Assembly (NCBI RefSeq): GCF_010727325.1
Contig: NZ_AP022565.1
Span: forward strand, 4,898,001 to 4,962,000
Direction of reading: 5' to 3'
Source of the DNA: Mycolicibacterium alvei
GTDB lineage: Bacteria > Actinomycetota > Actinomycetes > Mycobacteriales > Mycobacteriaceae
Length of the DNA: 64,000 bases
Below the pieces are notes generated by a model. It was not told the DNA's origin and did not search any database. It worked only from the letters and a program-made list of their open reading frames with translations. Position numbers and translations under genes: made by a program. Below are positions 52,112-61,362 of the stretch, one piece after another. Positions within the stretch are counted from its first letter, which is position 1; each line of letters starts with the position of its first letter.

Positions 52112-52186
52112 CATTCTCGGGTCAACAGGACGCGATCATTCTCGGGTCAACAGGACGCGATCATTCTCGGGTCAACAGGACGCGAT
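52112..52186. repeat. 25-bp unit repeated three times in tandem
   Basis: Three exact copies at 52112-52136, 52137-52161 and 52162-52186; the unit starts CATTCTCGGGTCAACAGGAC. They overlap the C-terminal codons of the FAD oxidoreductase. The copy number is a candidate for variation between strains (VNTR). Confidence 0.9.
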
Positions 52187-53573
52187 CAGCTTCTCCAGGG
52201 TATCGACCAAACCCGGCTCGAGCGCTCGCGGTACTGCGGGACGAGACGGTGCGACGCCGTTCGAACATCGTCGCCTCGACGATCCGAGCGGCTTCCCGGC
52301 GCACGTCGCGGCGCAGCGTCCACCACAATTGCCTGCGGTCGACGTTCGGATCGCGGGCCGCGGCCAGGGTGAACCGGACCACCCGGCCCGGTGAGAACAG
52401 TTGCTGTGGCGAGCAGATCCGATTGAAGCCATCGGCGATCTCGGTCATGCCGCCGGGGCGTGCGGCGAACCAGCGGTAGGCGGCGAGTTCGATCGGCGAC
52501 ACTTCGTCGGCGCGGCCGAGTTGATTGGCCCACTGGTACATGGCCAGGCATTGCGCGTCGCGGTCCAGTTCCCAGGAGGCCAGCGCACGGTCCAGGCGGA
52601 CCGGGTCGTCGAGATACGGTGCGGCCGCCTCGCCGAGCAGGCGCCCGAACCGAAGTGCGTCGCGAATGCCCTGCGCGGTGACGGGGTCCTTGAAGTGTCC
52701 GGCGTCCCCGGCCAGTGCCCAGCCAGGCCCCTGGGAATGCCGGAAGTAGGAGGGATGGGAGTAGGAGACGAGGATCTTGCTGACTCGGGTGCAGCCATGC
52801 AGCCGCTGTGCGAAAGGCGCGACGCGCTCGACGGTCGCGTCGAAGGCGGCGATCGAATCGGCACGGAACTCGTCGGCGCGGCGGACCGGCGGCATCTGCA
52901 GGGCGACCAATTGTTCACCGTCGCAGGGGAATACCGTCACAAGATCATCACGGAACCGCCACTGCATGGCCAGGTCGCGCAGCTCGGAATGCGTGTCCTG
53001 ATAGTAGGCGTAGGCCATCATGCGCTGGTTGTCGCAGCGGTGATGTTCGCGCGCGCCGACCAGCCGTGCGACGGTGGGCCTCCGTCCATCGGCTCCGATC
53101 ACCAACTTCGCGTTGACGTTGCCCGTCGAACCGTCGCGGCGTTTGAAGCGGACGCCCGCCACCCGGCCCGACGGTTCGCGGATCAGGTCGGTCACCCGGA
53201 CGTGTTCGCGCACGTCGGCGCCGGCTTCGCGGGCGGTCTGCACCAGTGCGAGGTCGAGGCCGGGGCGGCGGATGCAGGCACCTGCCGACAGCCCCTCGTA
53301 GGTGCTGGCCGGCCCGATGGCCTCGACCCCGGGGGTGCCCAGGCCGACGCGGGTGTGCAGCGGCGCGCCGAGGCGCAGCACCCGATCCCGTGCGCCGAGC
53401 CGCTCCAGCTCCGCCCAGTGGTGGGTGAAGAGCAGATGCGTCGAGAGTGTGTCGGACGGAAACCCGGCGCTGTCCAGTGCGACGACGGTGCGACCGCGCC
53501 TGGCCAGGCTGATTGCCGCCGCGGCCCCCGCGCAGCGGCTACCGACGATCACGACGTCCGGCCCCTCGGGCAT
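52161..53573 (-). CDS. FAD-dependent oxidoreductase (geranylgeranyl reductase/monooxygenase type)
   Basis: The 470-residue protein has GxGxxG-like VVIVGSRCAGAAAAISLARRG (about 7-27), VIGADGRRPTVARLVGA and WALAGDAGHFKDPVTAQGIR (GD motif). Such enzymes reduce or hydroxylate lipids and polyketides. The last 20 residues look out of frame: a neighbouring frame gives RALEPGLVDTLEKLIASC and stop at 52172, a better C-terminus, so a frameshift near 52230-52260 is likely. The tandem repeat starts there. It diverges from the TetR gene. Confidence 0.88.
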   Translation of the reverse strand: MPEGPDVVIVGSRCAGAAAAISLARRGRTVVALDSAGFPSDTLSTHLLFTHHWAELERLGARDRVLRLGAPLHTRVGLGTPGVEAIGPASTYEGLSAGACIRRPGLDLALVQTAREAGADVREHVRVTDLIREPSGRVAGVRFKRRDGSTGNVNAKLVIGADGRRPTVARLVGAREHHRCDNQRMMAYAYYQDTHSELRDLAMQWRFRDDLVTVFPCDGEQLVALQMPPVRRADEFRADSIAAFDATVERVAPFAQRLHGCTRVSKILVSYSHPSYFRHSQGPGWALAGDAGHFKDPVTAQGIRDALRFGRLLGEAAAPYLDDPVRLDRALASWELDRDAQCLAMYQWANQLGRADEVSPIELAAYRWFAARPGGMTEIADGFNRICSPQQLFSPGRVVRFTLAAARDPNVDRRQLWWTLRRDVRREAARIVEATMFERRRTVSSRSTASARAGFGRYPGEADRVLLTRE

Positions 53574-53664
53574 GGGGTCAGGGTGCCACCACGATGTCGT
53601 TTTTGTAAGTATTTTCAGTTTTTGAATGCTCTTTGAAATTGCCGGTGTGACCTATCCTGGGCCG

Positions 53665-54405
53665 ATGCCCGTCGGCGACGTACACACTGCGGCCTCGCCG
53701 GGTGCGGCCCGTGCAGGCAGGCGGCGTGCACGCACCCGTGCGGCCATCCTCGACGCCGCCGAGGTGGTGTTCAGCCGTGAGGGCTACAGCGAGGCCCGCA
53801 TCGAGGAGATCGCCGAGTTGGCCGATGTGTCGGTTGGCTCCATCTACGGGCACTTCGACGGGAAGCGCGGGCTGTACCTGCAGCTGGTCAACGGGGCGCT
53901 CGCACTCTTCACCGAATACATGCAGCGCAGCGACGATCCGGCGATGACCCCGCTGCAGCGCGTGCTCGCCGGCGGTGACGCGTATCTGCGCTTCCACCTC
54001 GACCATCCGGGTGCGTTCCATTTTCTGGCGTACCGCAGTCCGGGGGCGCAACCGCTCTCCGGCGACGACGAGACGGAGGCGAGCATCCGCGATCGGGTCG
54101 GTCTGCTGCTGCGCCGATTCGCCGAGCAGATCGACGCTGCCATCGCCGCCGGTGAAGCCCGGCCCGTCGACTCGCTGCGGTTGACGCACTATCTGTGGGG
54201 CGCCTGGAACGGTGTGATCGCTCTGCGTCAGCAGCCCGACGGGCTGCGCATCTCCGACGACGAGATCGCCCAGACCCTGGAGCTGGCCAGGTGGCTGTTG
54301 CGTGAGGGGCTCGCGGCCCCCGCTCTGCGTGATGCCAATGGCGAAGTGGGAGAGCGTGTTCCGCTACCGCACATCGCCCTGGGTGATGACCGGGAGGCCG
54401 AGTAG
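53665..54405 (+). CDS. TetR-family transcriptional regulator
   Basis: The 246-residue protein has the TetR HTH (TRAAILDAAEVVFSREGYSE, IAELADVSVGSIYGHFDGKR, about 30-80) followed by a helical ligand domain. ATG 53665 gives a short N-terminal tail; an ATG at 53626 is possible. It is divergent from the FAD oxidoreductase with an AT-rich 90-bp gap (GTTTTTGTAAGTATTTTCAG), so it very likely represses that gene and itself. Confidence 0.9.
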   Translation: MPVGDVHTAASPGAARAGRRRARTRAAILDAAEVVFSREGYSEARIEEIAELADVSVGSIYGHFDGKRGLYLQLVNGALALFTEYMQRSDDPAMTPLQRVLAGGDAYLRFHLDHPGAFHFLAYRSPGAQPLSGDDETEASIRDRVGLLLRRFAEQIDAAIAAGEARPVDSLRLTHYLWGAWNGVIALRQQPDGLRISDDEIAQTLELARWLLREGLAAPALRDANGEVGERVPLPHIALGDDREAE

Positions 54406-54439
54406 GCGATCCCGCTCTACTCGAAGCTGTTCAATACGG

Positions 54440-54736
54440 CTACACGCACTCGATGCAGAGCTGCTGCTCACCCTTCTGCAGCGCCAACCGGTTGCGGTGC
54501 TGCACCAGGAAACAGCTGGAGCAGGTGAACTCGTCAGCCTGCTTCGGGATGACCCGTACGGTCAGCTCCTCGCCGGAGATGTCGGCGTCGGGCAGGTCGA
54601 ACGAATCGACTACCTCGTCCTCGTCGATGACCGCAGTGTTGGCCGCGGTACGCCGCTGGGCGGCCAGCTCCTCCAGCGACTCGTCGGTAGCCTCGTCGGT
54701 CTCCTTGACGCGCGGGGCGTCGTAGTCAGTAGCCAT
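54440..54736 (-). CDS. DUF4193 zinc-ribbon-like protein
   Basis: The 98-residue acidic protein from ATG 54736 has AGGAGG upstream. It ends in a zinc-ribbon pattern: FTCSSCFLVQHRNRLALQ and QLCIEC (CxxC...CxxC). The first part (MATDYDAPRVKETDEATDES) is acidic and disordered, with LPDADISGEELTVRVIPKQA before the ribbon. The DUF4193 family is universal in mycobacteria and its function is unknown. Confidence 0.9.
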   Translation of the reverse strand: MATDYDAPRVKETDEATDESLEELAAQRRTAANTAVIDEDEVVDSFDLPDADISGEELTVRVIPKQADEFTCSSCFLVQHRNRLALQKGEQQLCIECV

Positions 54737-54870
54737 AGATGATCCTCCTAAGTTCAAGACCAATGTTTGTGGCCAACGCCGCAGCGGGACTCCTTGTTCC
54801 CCGGGCGAACAACCTATAAACGTCGGGTGCACGTTAGCCGTTCAAACCGCCGCAGTCTGCATCGGTAGAC

Positions 54871-55209
54871 GTGATGCTGAGTACAGTCGTCGGCGTGCAT
54901 GACGATGTCAGAGGTTCGGACGCCGAGAACTTCGATGACGCTGAGCTTGATGAGTACCTCGAAGACGACGATGCGGATCTGGAGGATCTGGAGACCAACG
55001 GCCAGGTGATCTCGATCCGCCGCGCCAACGGCGAGGAACTTCTCACGATCGTGGCCCAGGATGACGAGTGGAATGTCGACCTGCAGCCCGGTGGCTCCGT
55101 GCAGAGCGCATTCCTCGGTTCGCGACGCGACACCCCGGTGTGGATCAACGCCCTCGACGGCCAGATCGAGCGTGACGACGACGGCACGTACGTCATCCGT
55201 ATCGACTGA
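54871..55209 (+). CDS. Acidic conserved small protein
   Basis: The 112-residue product has an Asp/Glu-rich N-terminus (DDAELDEYLEDDDADLEDLE) and a beta-rich C-terminus (VISIRRANGEELLTIVAQDD, VWINALDGQIERDDDGTYVI). No domain is recognised. Starts GTG 54871, ATG 54874 or GTG 54895 are possible. Divergent from the DUF4193 gene. Confidence 0.6.
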   Translation: MMLSTVVGVHDDVRGSDAENFDDAELDEYLEDDDADLEDLETNGQVISIRRANGEELLTIVAQDDEWNVDLQPGGSVQSAFLGSRRDTPVWINALDGQIERDDDGTYVIRID

Positions 55210-55335
55210 CCTTCGACTGTCTTTGTGCCCGTCACGAGGGGTCCTGCCGGCCGATGCGCGGTATGACCGGGCTGACAGCCGGCATACCGGTGTGATGTTC
55301 GCCGACCGGGACGGCCGCCGGTCGGCGCCTGCCGG

Positions 55336-55629
55336 TCAGAGCCGGTCCATCTCCCGCGCCATCAGGCTGTTCTCCAGATAGCTGCACCGCGGCGGGTAGT
55401 AGGGCGCGTGCCGCCGGTCGGCAAGGGCGTGCCAGCGTTCGGCAACCGATGACATCGCGTGCGACATCGCCGCGATGACATGGTGGTCCCTGTGGCTGCC
55501 CGCTGCGGCGGCGGTGCCGAACAGCACCTGCTGTTCGGTGATGAGCACTGGCTCGTGCGTGTGCCGGCGCATCGTGGTCTGTCGCGGGGCTTCGCGTCTG
55601 ATGGCGGAAACCTGGTGGAAAACGCTCAT
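55336..55629 (-). CDS. Small conserved hypothetical protein
   Basis: The 97-residue basic protein (MSVFHQVSAIRREAPRQTTM, EPVLITEQQVLFGTAAAAGS, ending YLENSLMAREMDRL) has an ATG at 55629. There is no signal peptide. An aromatic and His-rich C-terminal half (HALADRRHAPYYPPRCSYLE) is seen. It appears to be a mycobacteria-specific protein; function unknown. Confidence 0.65.
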   Translation of the reverse strand: MSVFHQVSAIRREAPRQTTMRRHTHEPVLITEQQVLFGTAAAAGSHRDHHVIAAMSHAMSSVAERWHALADRRHAPYYPPRCSYLENSLMAREMDRL

Positions 55630-56038
55630 GTCGAAACTTCCTCTGAACCAAGCGCCGTACTGTCGAGCGCTCTCATGCAGAAAAAGTACGACTGACCCAG
55701 GTCAATGTTCACGCGTAGTGCACTACCTCAATAGGGGGCATCTGCGGCCGAACGTCCTTTTACAGGACCGGTTCTCACGGCGGCCGGATGGACGAGGACG
55801 GGCGATTTGTAAAGCCCGACACGCGGGATGCCATCGGCCGATGGCATCGCGGCCGGATGTTCCCCGCGCAACCAGCCTCGCGCACAGGACAATTCGACGA
55901 CCCATGAGTTCCGGTGCGCCCGCCCGCCCCGCGACGTGATCGCGGTGCCGAACCGTGCACCGGTAAATGCCGCCCGAATCCCAGTGACGGCGATAGCGTG
56001 GGGACTCGTCGTTTCGTATCTGGATAGGAGACTGGACG
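55630..56038. other. Intergenic region, 409 bp, with one palindrome
   Basis: No convincing gene. The notable element is the 22-bp palindrome at 55827-55848. The region must carry the promoter of the amino-acid transporter operon (ATG 56039, GATAGGAGACTGGACG just before it gives a ribosome site). Confidence 0.6.
55827..55848. promoter_or_regulatory. Perfect 22-bp palindrome
   Basis: GATGCCATCGG is followed at once by its complement CCGATGGCATC, with no loop. It lies 190 nt upstream of the amino-acid ABC transporter. A dimeric regulator (GntR, TetR or similar) is the natural binder; the identity cannot be told. Confidence 0.5.
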
Positions 56039-57517
56039 ATGAGAGCCGAATCCGCGTCGGGCGAGGATATCGCCGGAATCATCCGGTCCCCGCAACGGCT
56101 ACTGGCCGTCGTGGTGGTATTGCTGGTCGGGATATTCGGGGCCGCGATGCTGGCGCCGGCCCGAGCCGCCGCCGATGGCGAGACCTACATCGTCGCTACC
56201 GACATCACCTTCGCGCCGTTCGAATTCCAGGACGCGGAAGGCAAATTCGTCGGGATCGACATCGACCTCCTGAACGAGATCGCGGCGAACCAGAAGTTCA
56301 ACGTCACGGTCAAGCCGTTGGGCTTCGACGCCGCGCTGCAGGCCGTTCAGGCCAATCAGGCCGACGGCGTGATTGCCGGCATGTCGATCACCGATGCGCG
56401 CAAGAAGGTGTTCGACTTCTCCGACCCGTACTTCGAGTCCGGCGTGCAGATGGCTGTGCTGGAGGACAACGAGGACATCAAGTCCTACGAAGATCTGCGT
56501 GGGAAGCGCGTCGCGGTCAAGAACGGCACCCAGGGGGCCGAGTTCGCCGAGTCGATCAAGGACAAGTACGGCTTCTCCACCGTCTACTTCGCAGATTCGG
56601 CCTCGATGTTCGAGGAAGTGAAGACCGGCAATTCGCAGGCGGTCTTCGAGGACTACCCGGTGCTGAACTACAACATCCAGCAGGGCAGCGGATTCAAGAC
56701 CGTGACGCCGAAGGAGAAGGGTGCCAGCTACGGCTTCGCGGTCAACAAGGGCCGCAACGCTGAACTGCTGAGCAAGTTCAACGCCGGCCTCAAGGAACTC
56801 AAGCAGTCCGGTCGCTATGACGAGATCGTCGAGAAGTACCTCGGCGAGGGCGCCGTCGAGTCCGACAACTCCTTCATCGGACTGCTCAAGAGCACCTTCC
56901 CGATCCTGATGGTCGGCCTGAAGATGACGCTCATCCTGACGGTCGTCTCGATCGCCATCGCGCTGGTGCTCGGCGTCATCTTCGGGCTGATGCGGGTATC
57001 GCGGTCGATCGTGCTGCGCGCCGTCGGGACCACCTTCGTCGATGTCTTCCGAGGCACGCCACTTCTGGTGCAGGCCTTCTTCATCTACTTCGGCATCCCG
57101 GCGGCGCTGGGCTTCCAGATGTCGGCGCTGACCGCGGGCATCATCACCCTCTCGCTCAATGCCGGTGCGTACATGACCGAGATCGTGCGCGGCGGAATCC
57201 AGGCGGTGGACAAGGGGCAGATGGAGGCAGCGCGCAGCCTCGGTATCGGGTATCTGCCGACGATGCGAAAAGTCATTCTGCCGCAGGCGATCCGAACGAT
57301 GGTCCCGTCCTATATCAACCAGTTCGTCATCACCCTCAAGGACACCTCGATCCTCTCGGTGATCGGCATCGCAGAACTGACCCAGACCGGGCGGATCATC
57401 ATCGCCCGGAACTTCCAGTCCTTCTACATGTGGCTGATCATCGGCATCATCTACTTCGTCGTCATCATGGCGCTCACCAAATTCTCCGATCGGCTCGAGA
57501 AGAGGATCACCAAATGA
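56039..57517 (+). CDS. Amino-acid ABC transporter: fused binding protein and permease
   Basis: The 492-residue fusion has a signal helix (about 20-40), a class 3 solute-binding domain ([20 protein letters not shown] ... [15 protein letters not shown] ... [11 protein letters not shown]) and from about 280 a HisM/GlnP permease with five helices and the EAA loop [24 protein letters not shown]. Ligand-site Asp and Arg-type residues suggest a polar amino acid such as glutamine or glutamate. The fused architecture is known in actinobacteria and Gram-positives (GlnP). The start is ATG with GGAG upstream. Confidence 0.93.
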   Translation: MRAESASGEDIAGIIRSPQRLLAVVVVLLVGIFGAAMLAPARAAADGETYIVATDITFAPFEFQDAEGKFVGIDIDLLNEIAANQKFNVTVKPLGFDAALQAVQANQADGVIAGMSITDARKKVFDFSDPYFESGVQMAVLEDNEDIKSYEDLRGKRVAVKNGTQGAEFAESIKDKYGFSTVYFADSASMFEEVKTGNSQAVFEDYPVLNYNIQQGSGFKTVTPKEKGASYGFAVNKGRNAELLSKFNAGLKELKQSGRYDEIVEKYLGEGAVESDNSFIGLLKSTFPILMVGLKMTLILTVVSIAIALVLGVIFGLMRVSRSIVLRAVGTTFVDVFRGTPLLVQAFFIYFGIPAALGFQMSALTAGIITLSLNAGAYMTEIVRGGIQAVDKGQMEAARSLGIGYLPTMRKVILPQAIRTMVPSYINQFVITLKDTSILSVIGIAELTQTGRIIIARNFQSFYMWLIIGIIYFVVIMALTKFSDRLEKRITK

Positions 57518-58287
57518 CCCAGCTGGTACCGGAAGCCGCGGCCGCCGAGCCCGAGGGCACCGTCAAGATCCGCATCGAAGGGCTGAAGAAATCATTCGGC
57601 GATCTGGTGGTGCTCGACGGTATCGACACCACGGTCAGCAAGGGTGAAGTGGTCTGTGTCATCGGGCCGTCGGGGTCGGGCAAGTCCACCTTCCTGCGAT
57701 GCCTCAACAAGCTCGAGGACATCACCGCGGGCAAGGTCACCGTCGACGGATTCGACCTCACCGACCGGAAAGTGGACCTGGACAAGGTCCGTCAGCACAT
57801 CGGCATGGTGTTCCAGCACTTCAACCTGTTCCCGCACATGACCGTGATCGACAACGTCACGCTGGCGCCGCTGCTGACCAAGAAGATGGACAAGGCTGCG
57901 GCCGAGAAGCGGGCCATGGAACTGCTGACCCAGGTGGGCCTGGCCGAGAAGGCCGCGGTGAAACCGGCCACGCTCTCGGGTGGGCAGAAGCAGCGGGTCG
58001 CGATCGCCCGGGCATTGGCGATGAATCCGTCCATCATGTTGTTCGACGAGGCCACCAGCGCCCTGGATCCGGAGATGGTCGGCGATGTACTGCAGGTGCT
58101 GCGCGATCTGGCCGAGGGCGGCATGACGATGGTGGTCGTCACCCACGAGATGGGTTTTGCCCGCGAGGTGGCCTCCCGGGTGATCTTCATGGCCGACGGC
58201 AACATCGTCGAGGATGACACCCCCTCCGAGGTGTTCGACAGCCCCAAACATCCTCGGTTGCAGGAGTTCTTGTCGAAGGTGCTGTAG
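57514..58287 (+). CDS. Amino-acid ABC transporter ATP-binding protein (GlnQ type)
   Basis: The 257-residue ATPase overlaps the permease gene in ATGA. Walker A is [17 protein letters not shown]-loop [15 protein letters not shown], signature [15 protein letters not shown], Walker [18 protein letters not shown] and switch [18 protein letters not shown] and EMGFAREV are hallmarks of the polar amino-acid group. It energises the fused transporter. Confidence 0.95.
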   Translation: MTQLVPEAAAAEPEGTVKIRIEGLKKSFGDLVVLDGIDTTVSKGEVVCVIGPSGSGKSTFLRCLNKLEDITAGKVTVDGFDLTDRKVDLDKVRQHIGMVFQHFNLFPHMTVIDNVTLAPLLTKKMDKAAAEKRAMELLTQVGLAEKAAVKPATLSGGQKQRVAIARALAMNPSIMLFDEATSALDPEMVGDVLQVLRDLAEGGMTMVVVTHEMGFAREVASRVIFMADGNIVEDDTPSEVFDSPKHPRLQEFLSKVL

Positions 58288-58308
58288 CTCAGCGCACGAA
58301 GAGCCCGA

Positions 58309-58995
58309 TCAACCCTGCTCGACCACGTTGGACTGACCCGACTTGGACACATCGGGTTCGCCCGTGTGGAACGTGACGCGGTTGTCGAATCCGGACACCC
58401 CGATGGTGTCGACAGATTCGACGGTGACGACGTTCTCGACGCCGGAGACGGTGAGCGCGGTGCAGTGACCGGTGATCTCCAATTCGTTCTCGACGCCGCT
58501 GACGATCACGATGTTGTCCCGGCACTCGAGGGTCCGGTGCCCGTTGATGCCCGAGACGGTTACCGTCTCTCCCGTCGGAACCTGCGTCGGTGCAACGGCT
58601 CCGGGCCGGGGCATCGGGCTGACGACAGTCCGCCGCATCGTCGTGGACTGGCTGTCGGTGAACCGGTCGGTGCTTGCGGAATCGTCGCTGCTGAATATCA
58701 CGAAGCTCGCGATACTGCCGACTACCGCCATCGCCGTCGCCATGCCGACCATGAAGAACACCGGCAGGTTGCCCGTTTTGCGCTGTGGTGCCGGCGGCGC
58801 CGGATACGGTTCGTAGCCCGGCCACGGCGCGGGCGGACCAGGGGGCGGCGGCGGGAATGTGTTGCCCTGGGTCCAGGGCTGGGTTGGAGGCGGGACGGCT
58901 GAATGCCCGGTGCCGAGCTCGGATGAGCGGGCCGCGTCGGCGAGTGGGCGTTCCAACTCGCGGATGCGGGCCTCAGGGTCGTCCTTCGGATCCAT
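58309..58995 (-). CDS. DUF3060 membrane-anchored protein
   Basis: The 228-residue protein from ATG 58995 has an acidic, then Pro-rich N-terminus (TFPPPPPGPPAPWPGYEPYP), one membrane helix (about 82-105: PVFFMVGMATAMAVVGSIAS) and a C-terminal DUF3060 domain of repeated beta strands with VSG motifs (VTVSGINGHRTLECRDNIVI, VSGVENELEITGHCTALTVS, VSGFDNRVTFHTGEPDVSKS). DUF3060 is a right-handed helix-like domain found in mycobacterial exported proteins. Function unknown. Confidence 0.85.
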   Translation of the reverse strand: MDPKDDPEARIRELERPLADAARSSELGTGHSAVPPPTQPWTQGNTFPPPPPGPPAPWPGYEPYPAPPAPQRKTGNLPVFFMVGMATAMAVVGSIASFVIFSSDDSASTDRFTDSQSTTMRRTVVSPMPRPGAVAPTQVPTGETVTVSGINGHRTLECRDNIVIVSGVENELEITGHCTALTVSGVENVVTVESVDTIGVSGFDNRVTFHTGEPDVSKSGQSNVVEQG

Positions 58996-59239
58996 GCGCA
59001 GATGCTCGCACATTCAGCAGCTGATGCGGGCGGGAAGTGTCGGTGCCGATCCCCGGTGTCGTTTGCTGGAAGTGGACTTCGCGAACCCGCTGAGACGGCA
59101 AGGTCCAGGTGTGGCGACTGCGGGCAAAGTGATTGGCCCATAACCTGTCTGACGGTCGTACGGCATTCCCCGGGGTGTCGTGCCCCCCGCGTAGACTTGC
59201 CGGTACGGAACGTTAGCTGCGCATGGAAAAGGAACCTGA

Positions 59240-60079
59240 GTGCCTCAGACAGGACGATGGACCGGTGACCCGGTCTGGCTGGCCGACATTCTTCGTGCGG
59301 AAGGTATCGACCTCGTCGAGTACCCCGGGTGGCGGACACGGGGCCATGGCGACTTCAAGGACATCCGCGGGGTCATGGTGCATCACACCGGGTCGGACGG
59401 GGCCACTGCCGCATCGATCGCGAACGGCCGTCCGGACCTCCCCGGCCCCTTGTCGCAACTGCACATCGCGCGCGACGGCACGGTGACGATCGTGGCACTC
59501 GGGGTGGCCTGGCATGCGGGTGCGGGCATGTATCCGTGGTTGCCGACGAACATGGGCAACTGGCACCTGATCGGTATCGAGTGTGCCAACAGCGGTACCA
59601 GTCCGACGGCTCCGCACCGTAAGAACTGGCCTGACGCACAGTATTTCGCGCTGGTGCGAAGCTGCGCGGCGATCAACCGCAGATTGGCGCAGACTTCGGC
59701 ACGCACCATCGGCCACAAGGAGTACGCAGGCCGGGCGCAGGGGAAATGGGATCCGGGGGCCATCGACATGGACGTCCTGCGCGCCGACATCGAGGAGCGG
59801 ATCGGGCACATCGCGACGCCGGCACCGACGCCCAGGCCGACGGCTCCGGTGGGGCAGTATGCCGACGTCCTGCTGTTCCGGCCGATGGAGGGCCCAGACG
59901 TCGCGGCACTCCAGCGTCGACTCAGGAGCGACTACGCGCAGTATGCGGGGGATCTCAAGGTCGACGGCGTCTTCGGTCCGCACACCGAGGCGGCCGTCAA
60001 GGAGTTTCAGCGTCGCACCCCCGGCCTCAGGGTCGACGGCATTGTCGGCCCTGCCACCGCCGCCGCGCTGCGACTCTGA
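59240..60079 (+). CDS. N-acetylmuramoyl-L-alanine amidase with peptidoglycan-binding domain
   Basis: The 279-residue protein has an Amidase_2 domain: zinc ligands in GVMVHHTGSDG, VAWHAG and the late His region ARTIGHKEYAGRAQGKWDPG, with GIECANSG. A C-terminal peptidoglycan-binding domain (ALQRRLRSDYAQYAGDLKVD, FGPHTEAAVKEFQRRTPGLR) follows. It has no signal peptide from the GTG at 59240, so export is unexplained. It resembles both Rv3594-type proteins and mycobacteriophage endolysins; no phage genes are near. Confidence 0.88.
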   Translation: MPQTGRWTGDPVWLADILRAEGIDLVEYPGWRTRGHGDFKDIRGVMVHHTGSDGATAASIANGRPDLPGPLSQLHIARDGTVTIVALGVAWHAGAGMYPWLPTNMGNWHLIGIECANSGTSPTAPHRKNWPDAQYFALVRSCAAINRRLAQTSARTIGHKEYAGRAQGKWDPGAIDMDVLRADIEERIGHIATPAPTPRPTAPVGQYADVLLFRPMEGPDVAALQRRLRSDYAQYAGDLKVDGVFGPHTEAAVKEFQRRTPGLRVDGIVGPATAAALRL

Positions 60080-60125
60080 GGTTCCGCTGGGCAAATTCGG
60101 GCGCTCGGTATTGCGGGTGGAGGTG

Positions 60126-60144
60126 TTGCCTTAGGCTAACCAAA
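60126..60144 (+). promoter_or_regulatory. Strong IdeR (iron repressor) box
   Basis: TTGCCTTAGGCTAACCAAA matches the IdeR consensus TTAGGTTAGGCTAACCTAA at 15 of 19 positions, with an unbroken core TTAGGCTAACC. It lies 48-66 nt upstream of the MTB12-like start at 60192. Iron-loaded IdeR would repress the gene, so it should rise in iron shortage. Confidence 0.7.
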
Positions 60145-60191
60145 CTTCTATGGTTAACCGTAGATTTGTCCTCCAAATTAAGGAACCGCTG

Positions 60192-60647
60192 ATGAAGCGC
60201 CTGTTTCCGCTCGTCGCCGGCGCCGTAGCCGCAACACTCGCAGTGTCCCTGGCACCGTCGGCTGCCGCCGAGGACTTCGCCATCACCGCTCCCGTCCCCA
60301 CGTTGGAGGAGCTGAATGCGCAGATCCAGCTACTCGTGGCGAGCCCGGCGCCGGATTACGTCAAGGCCGCGCAACTGGAAGGCGGACCCCGGGCGGTCAT
60401 CGTGCCGAAGATGGTCTACCGGCTCGGCGTCTTCCGTGCGCCGAAAGGCTCGGCTGTGGTGACCGGGCCGGAAACCCACGACGGAACCAGTCACACTGCG
60501 GTGATCAACGGCAGCCGTCAAGGGCAACCGACGCTGCAGATACCCGCCGAGTGGCGCTACATCGACGGACAGTGGAAGCTCGCGAGCAAGTCGATGTGTA
60601 GCGGCATCTCCACCCTGGGCCTACCCATTCCGTGTAATTTCCAGTGA
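60192..60647 (+). CDS. MTB12/CFP-2-like secreted protein
   Basis: The 151-residue product from ATG 60192 has AAGGA seven bases upstream. A signal peptide (KRLFPLVAGAVAATLAVSLA) is cut near SAAAED. The mature part follows the MTB12 pattern (TLEELNAQIQLLVASPAPDY ... AEWRYIDGQWKLASKSMCSG). A Cys pair (SMCSG, PIPCNFQ) probably forms a disulfide. Reading from 60150 only adds a leader. Its IdeR box suggests expression in iron limitation. Function of the family is unknown. Confidence 0.85.
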   Translation: MKRLFPLVAGAVAATLAVSLAPSAAAEDFAITAPVPTLEELNAQIQLLVASPAPDYVKAAQLEGGPRAVIVPKMVYRLGVFRAPKGSAVVTGPETHDGTSHTAVINGSRQGQPTLQIPAEWRYIDGQWKLASKSMCSGISTLGLPIPCNFQ

Positions 60648-60654
60648 CCGGGCG

Positions 60655-61362
60655 ATGATCGAAGTCTGCGGACTGGGGAAGGCCTTCGGCGGTACCCCGG
60701 CCCTGTGCGATGTCACCGCATCGTTCCCGCCCGCCACCGTCACCGGCCTACTCGGTCTCAACGGCGCCGGAAAGACCACGTTGCTCCGGTTGATCGCCGG
60801 CCTCGAGCGACCCGACTGCGGCACGGTCACGGTGTGCGGCAAGGCTATTGACGGGCACACCGAACCCATGCGGGCGCTCGGGGTGCACGGCGACCCGTCC
60901 ACCATGGACCCGCGGCACAGCCCACTGCGCCACCTGTCCTGGTTGGCGGCATTGGGCGGTATCCCCGAGGGGCGCATCGAGGTGGTGTTGGTCCAGGTGG
61001 GGCTGGCCGGCCATCGGCACCGTCGCATTGCCGGACTGTCGATGGGCGCTCGGCAGCGGCTGGCCATCGCGGGTGCACTGTTGGCCGGGCCGCAGGTGCT
61101 GATCTTCGACGAGCCGGTCAACGGCCTTGACGTCCCGGGGATCGTCTGGCTGCGGGAGCTGTTGCGGCAGTTGGCTACCGACGGGTGCACGGTCGTGGTG
61201 GCGAGTCACGTGCTCGGTGAGGTGGCATTGACCGCTGACCGACTGCTGGTGTTGGACCGGGGTCGCGTCGCCGCCGCGGGCCGCCTCGATGAGATCGTTC
61301 CCTCCGGCGCCGATCCTCGTCTGCATCTGGAGACCATGTTGCTCGGAATGGCCGCGGTATGA
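60655..61362 (+). CDS. ABC exporter ATP-binding protein
   Basis: The 235-residue ATPase has Walker A LLGLNGAGKTTLLRLIAG, signature LSMGARQRLAIAGALL (SMGA instead of SGGQ), Walker B VLIFDEPVNGLD and switch VVVASHV. The DRA/CcmA-like exporter subgroup carries this form. It begins 7 nt after the MTB12-like gene and overlaps the permease gene in ATGA, so it may share the iron-controlled transcript. Confidence 0.9.
   Translation: MIEVCGLGKAFGGTPALCDVTASFPPATVTGLLGLNGAGKTTLLRLIAGLERPDCGTVTVCGKAIDGHTEPMRALGVHGDPSTMDPRHSPLRHLSWLAALGGIPEGRIEVVLVQVGLAGHRHRRIAGLSMGARQRLAIAGALLAGPQVLIFDEPVNGLDVPGIVWLRELLRQLATDGCTVVVASHVLGEVALTADRLLVLDRGRVAAAGRLDEIVPSGADPRLHLETMLLGMAAV

Noticed and set aside
52112..52186. 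Possible CRISPR array from the 25-bp repeats
   Set aside because: The copies are directly adjacent with no spacers and no cas genes are present; it is a plain tandem repeat.
59240..60079. Prophage endolysin
   Set aside because: The amidase has an endolysin-like layout, but there are no phage genes around it and similar proteins are chromosomal in mycobacteria.
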